A stretch of DNA of 64,000 nt from CAWAHD01 sp963781785 (GTDB taxonomy: Bacteria; Planctomycetota; Planctomycetia; Isosphaerales; Isosphaeraceae), in contig CAWAHD010000001.1 of the NCBI GenBank assembly GCA_963781785.1, positions 1,054,001 through 1,118,000 on the forward strand, written 5' to 3'. The translations under genes and the position numbers were made by a program. Position 1 is the first letter of the stretch, and the number at the start of each line of letters is the position of its first letter. Below the pieces are notes generated by a model. The model was not told the origin of the DNA. It ran no database searches and worked only from the letters and a program-made list of their open reading frames with translations. This document shows, one piece after another, positions 10,601 to 20,874 of the stretch.

Positions 10601-13260
10601 AGTGCCGGTCACCACGACAGGCTTGCTCCAAGCCATCGTGATCGTGATCACCGAGCCCACACCATAACTGCCGTTGGCGGTTGTCGAGGTAACGCCCGTG
10701 ACCGTGGGCGCCGTCGTGTCGATCACGATCGACTTGGTGTTGGAGATCGATCCCGTCGCACCCGGTGAGGCAAGGGTCAGGACGGCGGCGTTGGGGTTGG
10801 TGACGGTGTCAAAGATCGTGCCGCCGTTGAGGGTCAGGGCCGCGGTGCTCGTGTAATCGAGCTTGGAGCTGTTCTGGCCGGCGGCGACGGTGTACGTGAA
10901 AGTCAGCGTGCTCGTGCCGTTGCCGCTGGAGTAGTCGGCCGTGCCGCCGGAGTTGAGTGCCAGTTTCGGGGTACCGGTCACCACCACTGGCTTGCTCCAG
11001 CCGACGGTGATCGTGATGACTGAACCAACTCCATACGTCCCGTTGGCGGTTGTCGATGTGACGCCTGTGACCGTGGGAGCGGTGGTGTCGATAACAACCT
11101 TGCTCTGAGAAAGCGAATTGCCCGAGCCCGGAGCCGGCAAGGTGAGGTTCGCGGGGTTGCTGCTCTGGTCGTCGATCGTGCCGCCGTTGAGTGTCAGCGC
11201 CGTGGTCGACGCGTCATCGAGCGGGTTGGCCGATTGCCCGGCCGCGACGATGTAGGTGAACGTGAGCGTGCTGCTGCCGCTGCCACTGGAGTAACTGGCG
11301 GTGCCGCCCGAGTTGAGCGCCAGTTCAGGCGTGCCGGTGACCACCACCGTGTTGCTGAATGCGACTTGGATCGAAATGGTCGAGCCGACACCGTAGCTGC
11401 CAGCGGCGGTCGACGAACTAACACCCGTCACGGTCGTGCTTGTCGACGACGTTGAGATAATAATTGTCTTGTTGACGCCAAGTGCGCCGGTCGTGCCCGG
11501 TGCCGCCAGCGTGAGCGCAGCGGGCACGCCGCTATTGGCGTCGTTGATCGTGCCGCCGTTCAAGGTCAGAGCCGAGGTTGATTCTTCGTCGAGGGGGTTG
11601 GCGGACTGTCCGGCGGCGACCGTGTAATCGAAGGTGAGCGTGTTGGTGCCGCTGCCGCTTGCGTAGCTGGCCGTGCCGCCGGAGTTAAGCGCCAGTTCCG
11701 GGGTGCCCGTGACCACGACAGGGTTGGTAAAAGTGACCGTGACTGGGATGCTCACACCGACGCCGTAGGTGCCGTTCGCCTTCGTCGAGCTCACGCCTGT
11801 CACCGTCTGCTGCACGCCAAACGCGGTGAACTGGGTCGACCATGCGCTCGCGCTGACGTTATTGCCGGGCGTGCTGGCCCACTCCTGGACCGACCAGAAG
11901 GTGTCCGGATCGTTGGGGTCGAGCGTAACCTCGCTGTAGTCGCCCCAGCGGTTGGTCGGCCCCCCGTTGGTGAGGAAGTACGGTCCAGTGCCGGCTTGAA
12001 CAACCTGGGGCGTGCCGAATGTGGTCGTGGTCCCGTTGAACGAACCGATGACCGCGTACGCGCTCGCATAGGTCGAGCTGCTACTGCCGCTAAACCCCAT
12101 CACGACGTCCCCGTTCGGGTTGACGGCGATTGAGGGGAAATAGTAGCTCAGCGTGCTGCTTGAAATGACGCCGGTCTCGACGACCGCGCCTGTGGTGGCG
12201 TCGATCCGATGCCAGGCAATTGCGGAACGCCCGTTGGTGTCGACCGCCTGCACGGCCCAGATATTCGTACCCTGTTCGATCACGTTGCTGCTGAACCGGG
12301 TGTCGTTGGTCGTGATCGTGTTCGCGTTGTTGAGCTGCGGGGCGGGGTCGGGCTCGCCGAGAGCCGGCAGAGTGAGAAAACCGCCCCCTAAGTCCCCTAA
12401 GCTGGGACTGGTATCGAGCGTGGGCGCTGTGACGGTTCCTTCGATCTGCGTGATCTTGCCGTAGCCGGAAGGTGTGTTGTAGTCGGAGAGGAAAACCTCC
12501 GGCTGTCCTGCACCACTATTCAAGTTCACCACGGGCTCGAGCGAATACCCGGTGTTGTTGGCATTCTGATCGGAGAATAACGTGGCGTGCGTCACCCCGA
12601 CGCCGGAGACCAAGTCGGCTTTCGGGATCACGAGAATGTCGGAGTCAACGTTCCCCGCCCCGCTAATGGGAAACATGTTGCCTGCGAGGTAGACGCCGAC
12701 GGCGTTAATCCCAATGGTCGGAAAGTCCATCCAGTTTACGTCGCTGGGGTCGGAGGCCACCTTCCACGCCTTCCAGCCGGCCGTCGCGTCGGAGGAGTTG
12801 GAAACCGCGATGATGAAGCTGTTGGCCTTATCTGGGTTATCGTCGCCCGAGACGAAGAAACGCTGGCTCTGCGGGTCGTAGAGAATGCGTGGATCGTACG
12901 AGAAGTTCGTCACGGTGCCCCCGCCACCCTTGCTGAGCGCCGTGTTGAAGAACGAATCGAGCGACGTCTGGCTGATCAGCGCGCCGGTCTTCGAGAAGAT
13001 CGACATCGAATTGTTAATGACCTGCACCAGTTGGGTAGGCCCGGCGGCGCCCTCGGTATCGGGAGGAATGAAGCCCTCGCTCTGGCTCAGATTCGCGCCC
13101 GGAACGTTCGTGCCCTCGAGGAGCGTCGAGAGCAGCGCGCGCGCTCCTCGCACGGCTCAAGAGCCGGAACGAGCCGCCACCGCGTCCGTCGGGCCACACT
13201 CGTTCGCCTGCGGCTTCGAGATCCCAAGGCCAACCTGACCGGGTACGAGCTGCGTCGCAT
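4700..13260 (-). CDS. Giant Ig-like repeat surface protein with dockerin tail (frameshift in leader)
   Basis: One of the largest genes here, about 2,850 residues when reconstructed. The leader from ATG 13260 is very Arg-rich and ends in ALEPCEERA. After a GCGCGCGCGC run at 13135-13144 the frame changes and continues LLSTLLEGT, so removing one GC unit gives the lineage-typical leader motif LEPxEERALLS. Next comes a domain of about 420 residues (to about 11.8 kb) with many Asp/Asn/Gly turns, then eighteen Ig-like repeats of about 123 residues, each with VVTGTPxLALNSGGTA and TFTYTVAAGQ blocks and a TLNGGTI turn. The C-terminus has two EF-hand-like dockerin segments (DVNDDGYVSIADVLAIYDD and DLDGDGSVDMTDVQIARH). 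It is probably a large adhesin or surface-coat protein. As given, the uninterrupted frame begins only at 13153 without an export leader. Confidence 0.8.
5186..11803 (-). repeat. Eighteen tandem 369-bp Ig-like coding repeats
   Basis: The body of the giant surface protein consists of eighteen head-to-tail units of about 369 bases (123 residues). Units fall into subtypes: WSKP or WSVP with DTVTNPNAA, and a shorter FDNTVVVTG/DDTHGV subtype at about 6.0-6.3 kb and 7.4-7.7 kb. Adjacent units around 8,211-8,610 and 8,580-8,980 are identical over roughly 400 bases, which points to very recent duplication or gene conversion. The outer units near 5.3 and 11.6 kb are the most divergent. These are protein-coding repeats, not a CRISPR. 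Confidence 0.92.
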
Positions 13261-13854
13261 CTTCAGTTGCTCCCCTGCTGTAGGCTACCGGCCCTGGTCA
13301 TGCGCGAACTGCTTCGTCCGAACCGCCCACCGCCCTTGAGCGCCTCACTTCGCCTCGCAGCCAGGCACAGCCGGCTGGGATGCCACGATCATCGATCTCT
13401 GTTTGCGATGGCGCGGACTCAAGATGCTCGCCGACCCGGCTACTGCGCTCGAAGGCCAATCGTGGAAACCTGTTGGCGGCTCAATCCTTCACGGCGGCGG
13501 CCCCGGTGACCCCAAAGAGCGCGCAAGCAACATTTCCTTGACGATATCCGACCAAGGCAACCCTTTCGAACGAAACCTCGCGCGGCTAGTATTGGATGTC
13601 ATCCAAAAGCGCCGGTCAAGAGGGCACCGAAAGTTAACGTTCCTTGTTGCATTAGATCAACATCGCCTGTTTCGGTGGACCGAAGTGGTTGCCAGCGAGG
13701 AGCTAACGCCCGTCGAAAAGTGCGCGAAATTGCGCGCTCTCGCACCGAGGAATATCACGACCACCGGCAACGTGTCGACGCGAACCGCGGAATCGGCCTC
13801 CAGAGAAACGGAGGCAAAACCGCGATGGTCGGGGACAACGGGACGTGCGCAACG
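13261..13854. other. Intergenic region upstream of the giant surface gene
   Basis: No convincing gene is seen here. An open frame of 152 codons on the plus strand (13403-13861) has no recognisable domain, no good ribosome site and runs into the DUF1559 stop, so it is not called. The segment 13,560-13,680 is less GC-rich than its surroundings and contains a perfect 7-1-7 palindrome. It presumably holds the promoter of the minus-strand giant gene. Confidence 0.5.
13592..13606. promoter_or_regulatory. Perfect 15-bp palindrome, possible operator
   Basis: TTGGATG-T-CATCCAA is a perfect inverted repeat with 7-base arms. It lies about 330 bases upstream of the giant surface gene start, in the most AT-rich part of this gap, with a TTGACC hexamer (minus strand) just beside it. 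It could be a regulator binding site; no regulator is identified. Confidence 0.3.
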
Positions 13855-14835
13855 TCAATAGTTGTCGGAAACGATCTCGGACGATGCTCGCGTACTGAGC
13901 GCCTTGTAGGTGTTGTAGTCCATCGAATTATTGAGCAGTCCGACGTGTCCGTCGCAGAACAGGAAATTCGCGCAGCGGCCGTGGCGGCTGGTGAACTGGT
14001 TCACATCGCTAAAGGGATCGCCTGGCCCATGTCCTTCGCCGGTATGTCCGAGCGTCATGCCCGAACCGTCTTCCTTGACGCACGGGCCGCTCGCGTCCGG
14101 GTCGGTGCTGGCGAGCGAATCACACGTCCAGAGTTGCGCGCCGGGTACCCCGCCGAGCCACGTCGCCAGCCCGGGTCCCTTGACCAGTTGAAACGACCGC
14201 TCCCCGACCAGCATCGTATGGCTGAGCCCGTCGGTTATCCCCGCCAGACGCACCGACGAATTGCGAAAGTACACCCCGTCGCCCGCGACGCCGGGCTCAC
14301 CCACGCCGTAGACCCCCACGTAGTTCGCGCCGGGCACGTTGCAGAGCGGAATCACCAGCTCCATGATGGAACCGCCATTAACCTTGACGAGGCCGACCGA
14401 CGCGGTCCAGCTTGAAGGCATGTTGTCGGACGGGCAAAGATACGTTGCGATCAGTGGGGCGCGGACCGTGGCCTGGGTCGGATCCTGAATCTTCAGGCGA
14501 AAATCGATCTGATCGTGGATCGGATTCTGATCGAGATAAGGAAGGATCATGCTGGCCCAGCCCCATCCCGGCCCAATTTCTCGCAGGAACACCGGGTCCC
14601 ACGTGGAAACATACCCTGGGGGAAGAACATTGTGGGCCTGCACGTAATTGTGGGTCGCCAGTCCAATCTGCTTCAGGTTATTGAGACACTGCCCCCGCCT
14701 GGCCGACTCGCGAGCCGCCTGCACGGCCGGTAGCAAAAGGGCCGCGAGCACGCCGATGATGGCGATGACGACAAGCAGCTCGATCAGTGTGAAACCACGC
14801 TGCACGTGCCGCTGACGAGGCGTCGACATAAGCAT
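13855..14835 (-). CDS. DUF1559 pseudopilin-like protein
   Basis: A 326-residue member of the DUF1559 family, a very large planctomycete group with a type IV pilin/type II secretion pseudopilin N-terminus. The sequence has a short basic leader, the prepilin peptidase site RG-FTLIELLVVIAIIGVL, then a hydrophobic helix running into AARESARRGQCLNNLKQIGLA. The C-terminal part has the characteristic FCDGHVGLLNNSMD segment (H-x-DG signature). Such proteins are thought to be membrane- or pseudopilus-anchored with an extracellular beta domain, but their function is not established. The start is ATG 14835 or 14829; no strong ribosome site separates them. Expressed alone, between two surface-protein genes. 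Confidence 0.9.
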   Translation of the reverse strand: MLMSTPRQRHVQRGFTLIELLVVIAIIGVLAALLLPAVQAARESARRGQCLNNLKQIGLATHNYVQAHNVLPPGYVSTWDPVFLREIGPGWGWASMILPYLDQNPIHDQIDFRLKIQDPTQATVRAPLIATYLCPSDNMPSSWTASVGLVKVNGGSIMELVIPLCNVPGANYVGVYGVGEPGVAGDGVYFRNSSVRLAGITDGLSHTMLVGERSFQLVKGPGLATWLGGVPGAQLWTCDSLASTDPDASGPCVKEDGSGMTLGHTGEGHGPGDPFSDVNQFTSRHGRCANFLFCDGHVGLLNNSMDYNTYKALSTRASSEIVSDNY

Positions 14836-14997
14836 ACTTTTGCGGCCGACAAAGGATTGGGAAGGACCGCGCCGGCCGATCCGCGCAGCCAGCGCGTCGG
14901 TCCAGGATCCGTCGAGAGTTGATCCTATTCAAACGATTCGGTTGCAGCAAGTGCCTTGGCAAAAGCGACTCTGCTCTACCGAAGCGCGGTTAGAGCG

Positions 14998-17633
14998 CTA
15001 TACCGGTCCTGCGATTCCTTTCAGACTTGCTTTCCCGGTGAACGACACGACGTAGCTGGTGCCGGGCTGGCCGTCGCCCAAGCCATCGAGCAGGACTCCG
15101 GACACGTTGGTGAGCCCGCTCGGAGCACTGCCATTGACCGTGAGTTGATACACCATGTGGAGGCAGAGGCTCCTCGCGGTCGTGAGCCTGACGGTCTGGG
15201 TGGCGGAATTGTAGACGGCCGACTTCACTCGGAACGTGCTGCGCGGACCAGTGAGCACGTGGCCCCGGAAGACGCGCCGGAACACATAGTTACTCGTCAG
15301 TTGCACAAGCGCCGGGTCCATCGGTTCGTCAAACGACAGGACGAATCGCGTCCGAGCCCCGCCTTTGAGCCGTTGCAGGCGAACCACCGTGGGAGGCGTC
15401 GCGATCACCACGTTGGCCGTGAATTCCTGCGTCGTCGTGCTCAGTACCCCATTGCTTGCCGCAATCTCGAATTGATAGGTGCCGGTGGAATTGGCGGCTG
15501 GAGCGATGGTGAGCGTTGCTGTACCGTTGCCGTTGTCGACAAACGTGGCTCCGGGAGGCAGCGTCCCGGCCGTCATCAAACTGGGCGTCGGCGACCCGGT
15601 CGCTGTCACCAGGAAGGTGGTCGCCCTGCCCGCCGCAAACGTTGCGCTCGAGGCGCTCGTGATCACCGGTGCCTGGTGGGGGAGGCTCACGGTGAGGGTG
15701 AAGTTCTGGCTGAAGTTCGTTCCCACGCCGTTGGCGGCGGTGATTTTCAAATCGTACATGCCCTGGGTGCCGGAGGCAGGCATGCCGGTCAGTGAGGCCG
15801 TGCCGTTGCCGTTATCCACGAAATTCACGCCGGAAGGCAGTGCTCCCGTTTCACTGAGCGTCGCAGTCGGAAATCCGGTCGTCTGCACCGTGAACGTGCT
15901 CATGACGCCGGTGACAAAGTCCGCCACCGCGTTGCTCGTGATCGACGGTGCCTCGTCGACTGTGAGCGTGAAGTCCTGAACGGCGTTGGGGAGTTGTCCG
16001 TTGGACGCGGTAATGACCAGGTCGTACGTGCCGCCGGTGCCGGCCGCCGGATTACCGGCGAGCGTTGCGATACCGTCGTGGTTGTCCGTGAAGCTCACGC
16101 CCGACGGCAGCGCCCCGGTCTGGCTCACGGTTGGGGTCGGCCCTCCAATCGAGTCGACCGTGAAGGTGCCCGTTGTGCCCGCAGTGAAAGTCGCGCTGGA
16201 CTGGCTCAAGATCTGTGGGGGCAGGACGGGGCCGACGTGAGTCAGAATGACATCGTCACCATTGCCGCCCTCATAGCTGATCTTGAACAGCATGCCGTTC
16301 ACCAAGAGCGTCCCGCCCTCGCTCAGTCCATGAAACGTCGTGCTGAACGGCGCGGTGCTCCGGATGATCGTGAAACCCTGCGTGCTCGGACTGAAGCCGA
16401 GAGATGCATCGAGCGTGCTGCCGGCCAGGTCGACTGTCCCGGTGGCATTGAGCTGACCGTAGCCGGTGCCCTGTGCCGGACCGTTGAGCGCAACCGCGAA
16501 GGTCGCCGTTGGATCAAGAGTCACGTTGCCGCTCACGTTCAAGATACCGGGGCCGTTGTCACCTGGACTGATCGTGCCGCCGGTTGTGGTGACGGCTCCG
16601 ACCGTCCCGGTTCCACCCAGGGTCCCACCGCTGGCAACAGAGACGGCACTCGCGGGCTGCGAGCCGTCGACCAGTAACGTGCCCGAATTGACGCGTGTTG
16701 GGCCGGTGAACGAGGGGCTGTTTCCGGGCAGCGTGAGCGTGGTGGGACCGTCCTTGGTGAGCGCACCGGCGCCGCTGAAGGTCGTGCCGCTATCGACACT
16801 GAACGCCGTCGACCCGGCGAAGTCCAGCGTGGCTCCCGATGCGATCGCGAACGACGCGCCCGTTTCCGTGCCACCGCCCTGCAAGCCGAGCGTCCCGGTC
16901 TGCACGTCGACCGACCCTCCGCTGGCGTTGAACGCCACGCCCGTGAAGTCGAGCTCGCCGCTGTTGGTCGACTTCGTGAACGTTCCCGCGTCGACGAATG
17001 AAGACGTCGCACCGGTACCCTGGCTGAACGCGCTGAATTCTCGGCGTCGAACGTACCCAGGTTGTCGAACTCGGCGCCGTCGGATGCCTGGATATCACTT
17101 GCGGTGCCGCTCCAGGTCGCTGTGTGCCCCGCCGCGTTGGTCAGCGTGGTTCCGTCCAGCACAAAGGCGCTTCCGGTCGGGTTGATCACGATCCCGTCAT
17201 TGGCGTTCACGCCACCAGTGTCCGAGATCGTCCCGGCCGTCAACGTCAACAGGCCGCTCACCGAAAGGTTGCCGGTTCCCGTCAGCGTCCCGCCACTTAT
17301 CGAAAGTGGACCGCTCGTCGATGAGGCCGACGCGATCGAAAGCGCCCCGCCGGTTAGCGTGAGGGGCGCGGTCGACGTCAGGCTGTTGATCGAGTCGGTG
17401 CCCGACGCCGAATGCACCACATTCGTGGACGTATCGATCGTCACATCGTCCATCGATCCCGGCAGGTTCATTGTATTCCAGTTATCGGGGTTATCCCAGT
17501 TGTTGTCACCGCCGGCGCCCGTCCAGAATACGGCCGACAACTGTAATCTCGACTCCATTCGTTCGATCAGAGGACGGCAGGATCGAGACCGCGGTCGATT
17601 ACGGCTGCGCCGCAGCCCGAACGAGGGGGGCAT
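14998..17633 (-). CDS. Autotransporter-repeat/putative-Ig surface protein (frameshifted)
   Basis: Reconstructed length is about 878 residues. ATG 17633 follows GGAGG at a good distance. The leader is Arg-rich and carries LIERMESRLQLSAVFWTG, the same type of leader as four other proteins here. Residues about 45-450 are beta-helix/autotransporter-associated repeats (GxLTLTxGTISDTGG, TLTLPGNSPSFTG). Three 'putative Ig' modules of about 90 residues follow, each with GALPSGVxFxDNxxGxAxL and YDLxIxAxNG. The C-terminal 120 residues (LSFDEPMDPALV onward) resemble a Big-like domain. The frame breaks at 17028-17033 in a CGCG run: the upstream frame reads to FDAENSA and the downstream frame resumes FSQGTGATSSF if two bases are removed. 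Either an assembly error or a disrupted gene. Confidence 0.75.
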
Positions 17634-17847
17634 TCGGATCGCCTCCAGGACAGATGAACAAGTCGATTCGCGCACGAGACTTGCGTCGACGACGCAAGAC
17701 GAACCAAGCATTTCGAAATAAAATTATAGGCAACGACCAAAGAACGAACAGAGGTGTGCGAAAGTCGACTAAACCAACGAGCCGAGGGATTACTGAGGTG
17801 GATTAACTCTTTAATAATCGACAATATTCTTCGTCGAGTCGATCAAA

Positions 17848-18927
17848 TCAACGATCACCGATCGGCAGTTCCTCGTTCGCCAGCGCAAGCTCGCGCTTCA
17901 CCATCAGCCAGACTCGATCCGGGGTGAGCTCGGCCATACAGTCCATGCGATGGCATTTCTTGAGCAGGCTGGCTGCGCACCAGACGCCGGTCCGCGTCGT
18001 CGTGGCCCGCGCACCGAACGGGCCCGTGAGCGCCGGGTTGGTGCACGTGTAAATACCCAGGACGCGAGCGCCGGCTGCGGCAGCTAAATGAAGCGGTCCC
18101 GTATCGTTGGAGATCATCAAATCGGCTTCCAAGCAGACGGCCGCAAGCTGACGGAGTCGCGTCTGGCCGCAAAGATCAAGCAGTCGCGCCCTTCCCAGGC
18201 CGGCCAGCAGGGCATCGACGAGCGGGCGATCGGCTGCCGAGCCCACGGCGATCAGGCCGGCGCCAAGCTCGCTGACTGCGCGGCGCCCGATCTCGGCGTA
18301 GTGCTCAGGGCGCCAGCGCTTGGTGGGCCATCGCGCGCCCAGGTTGAGCACGATTCGCGGACGTGGAACCTCCGCCAGCGCATCGCGCGCCCAGCGATGA
18401 TCTTCCTCACCGATCGGCAAGTTGAACCGCGGCTCCGCACAGCCGGCCCCGAGCGCCAGCGCAACTCGTCCGACTCGCTCGACCGCATGCAGGGTCAGCC
18501 GGGGCGCGTCAACCAGGTCGGTGTAGAACCACCGCGAGCCCTCACGCGCATCGGCCATTCCCACCCGCACCCGGGCCTTGGTGGCCACGGTCATCAGCGC
18601 CGATCGGAACAACCCCTGCAAGTCGATGGTCAAGTCGAAGCCACCGTGTGTCAACCGCCGGAAGAGCGCGGCGGTGCCGCCCAACCCCAGGCGATCCACT
18701 CGGCGACTGGTCCGATCATAAACGATCAACTCATCGAGGTTGGGATGACCGCGAAGAACGTCCTGAAAAGGCTGGTTCACCACCCACGCCAGGTGGCACG
18801 AAGGCCACCGCCCGCGAAGTGCCGCCAGGATCGGCAGGCAATGAACCACGTCTCCCAGCGAGCTGGGCTTGATGATGCAGACCCGGGCCGGTTCAAGCTG
18901 CGCTATCCGGCTTGGCGAGATGGGCAT
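17848..18927 (-). CDS. Glycosyltransferase family 9 (heptosyltransferase-like)
   Basis: A 359-residue GT9 enzyme of the type that adds heptose or related sugars to lipopolysaccharide core on the cytoplasmic face of the inner membrane. The N-terminal domain begins ICIIKPSSLGDVVHCLP-like (SSLGDVVH is the acceptor-side signature); the C-terminal nucleotide-sugar domain has NLGARWPTKRW and the diagnostic SNDTGPLHLAAAAG motif. A CxxxxCxxxDC region near the end (KKCHRMDCM) is also typical. ATG 18927 has AAGGGAG upstream; the open frame continues to 19200 only through heptamer-repeat sequence. The exact sugar cannot be told (waaC, waaF or waaQ type). Confidence 0.87.
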   Translation of the reverse strand: MPISPSRIAQLEPARVCIIKPSSLGDVVHCLPILAALRGRWPSCHLAWVVNQPFQDVLRGHPNLDELIVYDRTSRRVDRLGLGGTAALFRRLTHGGFDLTIDLQGLFRSALMTVATKARVRVGMADAREGSRWFYTDLVDAPRLTLHAVERVGRVALALGAGCAEPRFNLPIGEEDHRWARDALAEVPRPRIVLNLGARWPTKRWRPEHYAEIGRRAVSELGAGLIAVGSAADRPLVDALLAGLGRARLLDLCGQTRLRQLAAVCLEADLMISNDTGPLHLAAAAGARVLGIYTCTNPALTGPFGARATTTRTGVWCAASLLKKCHRMDCMAELTPDRVWLMVKRELALANEELPIGDR

Positions 18928-19085
18928 CAGCCGGAAACTCCCTTTTCCAAAACGGAAAACCTGACATAATCGGTCCGATGGCACGACCGCGACGGCGGAG
19001 CCGTTTGCGACGTACACGATCACCACCTCGGGAAATCCGAGCGACAGCTTACCGCAGATTCCCAAGAAGAATAGGGGACTCTTCT

Positions 19086-19113
19086 GAAAGGATGAAGGAT
19101 GAAGGATGAAGGA
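19086..19113. repeat. Heptamer array (GGATGAA)3
   Basis: Three perfect GGATGAA units plus partial ends, located between the divergent GT9 and hydrolase genes. It is in inverse orientation to the array 105 bases further on, so the two can pair as a long hairpin. Read as protein, this heptamer gives the low-information HPSSFIL pattern. Confidence 0.85.
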
Positions 19114-19186
19114 AAACCGTTCGCGATCCCATGCAGCTTGTGCATGACCAGCATTTGGGAACACCCGGCCCGCGGAGCCCCTACCA

Positions 19187-20200
19187 GTGAACGCGATCAT
19201 CCCGCTTTTGCTGCTGATTCATCCTTCATCCTTCATCCTTCATCCTTCCGTTCAAGTCCTTCATCCTTCCGCGTCGCCGGTTTCGGTGACGCGTGGCGAG
19301 ATTTCGTTTCAGCCCGGCCCGCGGGAGTCGTCTGTTCCCGAGCGGTTCCGCATGGCAGCGGCCGTGTTCTCATTCGAGCTCGAGCCGGTTCTGAAAACGC
19401 CTCGATACACGGTCTCGAAACTTCGCTTTCCATCACCGATCGAGACGCCAGACCCCGCCAACAACGTGGTCCATGCCGAATACTTCGCACCCGTCGGGTT
19501 CGGGCCAAACCGTCCTGCTGTGATTGTTCTGCACATCCTGGGCGCGGATTTCCCCCTCTCGCGGTACATGGCGGCGCGGCTGGCCGATCGCGGGGTGGCG
19601 GCGCTATTCGTGAAGCTCCCTTATTACGGCGAGCGCCGGCCGCCGGGGCGGGAGGGATCATCGAAAAAATTCCTCTCCACCGATATCGAGCGGACGATGA
19701 CCTCGATGCGCCAGGCCGTGCATGACGTCCGGCGGGCTGTCTGCTGGCTGGCCGCTCGCCCGGACGTCGATCGCGCCCGCCTGGGCGTCTCAGGAATCAG
19801 CCTGGGCGGCATCGTTTCCTCGCTCGTGGCTGCGATTGACCCGACGATCCAGCAAGGGGCGTTCCTGCTCGCCGGCGGCGATCTCTCGTCGATCCTCTGG
19901 TCAATGCCCGAAGCCGCCCCGTATCGCGCTCTCTGGGTCGAATCCGGCCGTACTCGTGCCGATCTCAAAGCCTTGACCGATCCCTACGATCCCTTGACGT
20001 ACGCCACCCGTTTGAAGGGAAAAAAACTGCTCTTCATCGCGGGCAAGGTTGACGAGGTCGTGCCGCCCTCCTCGACCTTGCTGTTGTGGGACGCAGCCGG
20101 TCGGCCGCCAATCCGCTGGTACGACTGCGGCCATTACTCGGCCGTCGGTTATCTCCTGCCCGGCATCCGCCAGACCGTCGATTTTTTCTCCACGCGCTGA
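19187..20200 (+). CDS. Alpha/beta hydrolase, possibly secreted
   Basis: A 337-residue alpha/beta-hydrolase of the dienelactone-hydrolase/acyl-esterase type. The nucleophile elbow is GISLGG (about residue 206), the acid residue is in AGKVDEV and the histidine in CGHYSAVG, giving a complete Ser-Asp-His triad. Substrate unknown. The start is uncertain. GTG 19187 yields a hydrophobic N-terminus (NAIIPLLLLIHPSSFILHPS) that is partly encoded by a heptamer repeat array and would act as a signal peptide; ATG 19352 would remove it, but the stretch SVPERFR just before looks like part of the conserved fold. No operon partner: the VOC gene starts about 190 bases downstream. Confidence 0.75.
   Translation: MNAIIPLLLLIHPSSFILHPSVQVLHPSASPVSVTRGEISFQPGPRESSVPERFRMAAAVFSFELEPVLKTPRYTVSKLRFPSPIETPDPANNVVHAEYFAPVGFGPNRPAVIVLHILGADFPLSRYMAARLADRGVAALFVKLPYYGERRPPGREGSSKKFLSTDIERTMTSMRQAVHDVRRAVCWLAARPDVDRARLGVSGISLGGIVSSLVAAIDPTIQQGAFLLAGGDLSSILWSMPEAAPYRALWVESGRTRADLKALTDPYDPLTYATRLKGKKLLFIAGKVDEVVPPSSTLLLWDAAGRPPIRWYDCGHYSAVGYLLPGIRQTVDFFSTR
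19218..19268. repeat. Heptamer array (TTCATCC)4 plus one spaced unit
   Basis: Four perfect TTCATCC units at 19218-19245, then another TTCATCC at 19259-19265. The array falls inside the proposed N-terminal coding region of the hydrolase. Same heptamer as 19086-19113 (opposite strand) and 22100-22131. Confidence 0.85.
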
Positions 20201-20387
20201 CGCTCGCCGCCGCTTCTGGTCAGGAGTGCTTACGACACGTCGTGGACGCCGGCAAAAACGATTCAAACGGTAGAGTGACCGACCCGGATTGCCCTGGTTT
20301 CGATTGTCAGAAATCGCCATTGGCGTTAATCTTCGGGAAGTGCACTCGACTTTGGTCGTGTCGATGAATCGCGGAGGGGAGGTCGGA

Positions 20388-20801
20388 ATGGCGGCCCGTG
20401 TCACGAGCGTCTTTCTGTACGTCAAGGACGTTCGCAGGTCGCTGGAGTTTTACAACGAGGTCGTCGGCGCCGACGTCGTCCAGATCCACGCCGAGCACGA
20501 AGGCGCACCCTACAGCCTGGCGATCCTGCGCATCGGTCAGTTTACCGTGATGCTTCATCCCCAAGAGCCCCACGCCGAAGAGTTTACAGACACTCGCGTT
20601 GGGGTGGGGATCCATCTCCAGCTCCAGGTTCCCGATGTCGACGCGTTCTACGTGCACTGCATGGACCAGGGGGCCATTTTGAGCATCTCCGGCGAGCCCG
20701 CCGACCAGAGCTGGGGCTGGCGCGAGTTTGCCCTCCGCGACCCGGACGGATTTGTCTGGTCGATCTATCAAGATAAATCCGGCGGCCAATGGACAATTTG
20801 A
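20388..20801 (+). CDS. VOC (glyoxalase/bleomycin resistance) family protein
   Basis: A 137-residue single VOC domain with two beta-alpha-beta-beta-beta halves: it starts VTSVFLYVKDVRRSLEFYNEVVG and ends with WREFALRDPDGFVWSIYQ, the usual C-terminal signature with a metal-binding Glu-type position. A histidine at VGVGIHLQLQV matches another metal ligand position. The family includes dioxygenases, isomerases and drug-binding proteins, so the substrate cannot be named. The start is fixed by GGAGGGGAGG immediately upstream of ATG 20388; earlier codons to 20289 are discarded. Alone on the plus strand, converging on the TSUP gene. Confidence 0.85.
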   Translation: MAARVTSVFLYVKDVRRSLEFYNEVVGADVVQIHAEHEGAPYSLAILRIGQFTVMLHPQEPHAEEFTDTRVGVGIHLQLQVPDVDAFYVHCMDQGAILSISGEPADQSWGWREFALRDPDGFVWSIYQDKSGGQWTI

Positions 20802-20827
20802 AAGGCCGGCGCCGGTCTGCCGGCTGC

Positions 20828-20856
20828 AAAAAAGCCTTTCCGCGGAAGCGAAAGGC
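20828..20856 (-). terminator. Rho-independent terminator of the rsmE-TSUP transcript
   Basis: On the minus strand GCCTTTCGC and GCGGAAAGGC pair around a TTCC loop (one bulge) and are followed directly by TTTTTT. It lies 19 bases after the TSUP stop codon, in the right orientation to end that operon. Confidence 0.75.
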
Positions 20857-20874
20857 GACACCCACTTGCCGTTT

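Noticed and set aside
8085..10856. Regular series of 60-codon plus-strand frames every 369 bases
   Set aside because: They are antisense shadows of the repeat units of the giant minus-strand protein; regular spacing comes from the 369-bp coding repeat, and it is not a CRISPR.
13135..13144. Programmed -1 ribosomal frameshifting in the giant gene
   Set aside because: A GCGCGC run is not a slippery X-XXY-YYZ heptamer and many unrelated genes here have similar indels; error or DNA-level slippage is simpler.
13403..13861. 152-codon plus-strand frame in the gap before the giant gene
   Set aside because: No domain, no ribosome site and overlap with the DUF1559 stop; more likely non-coding.
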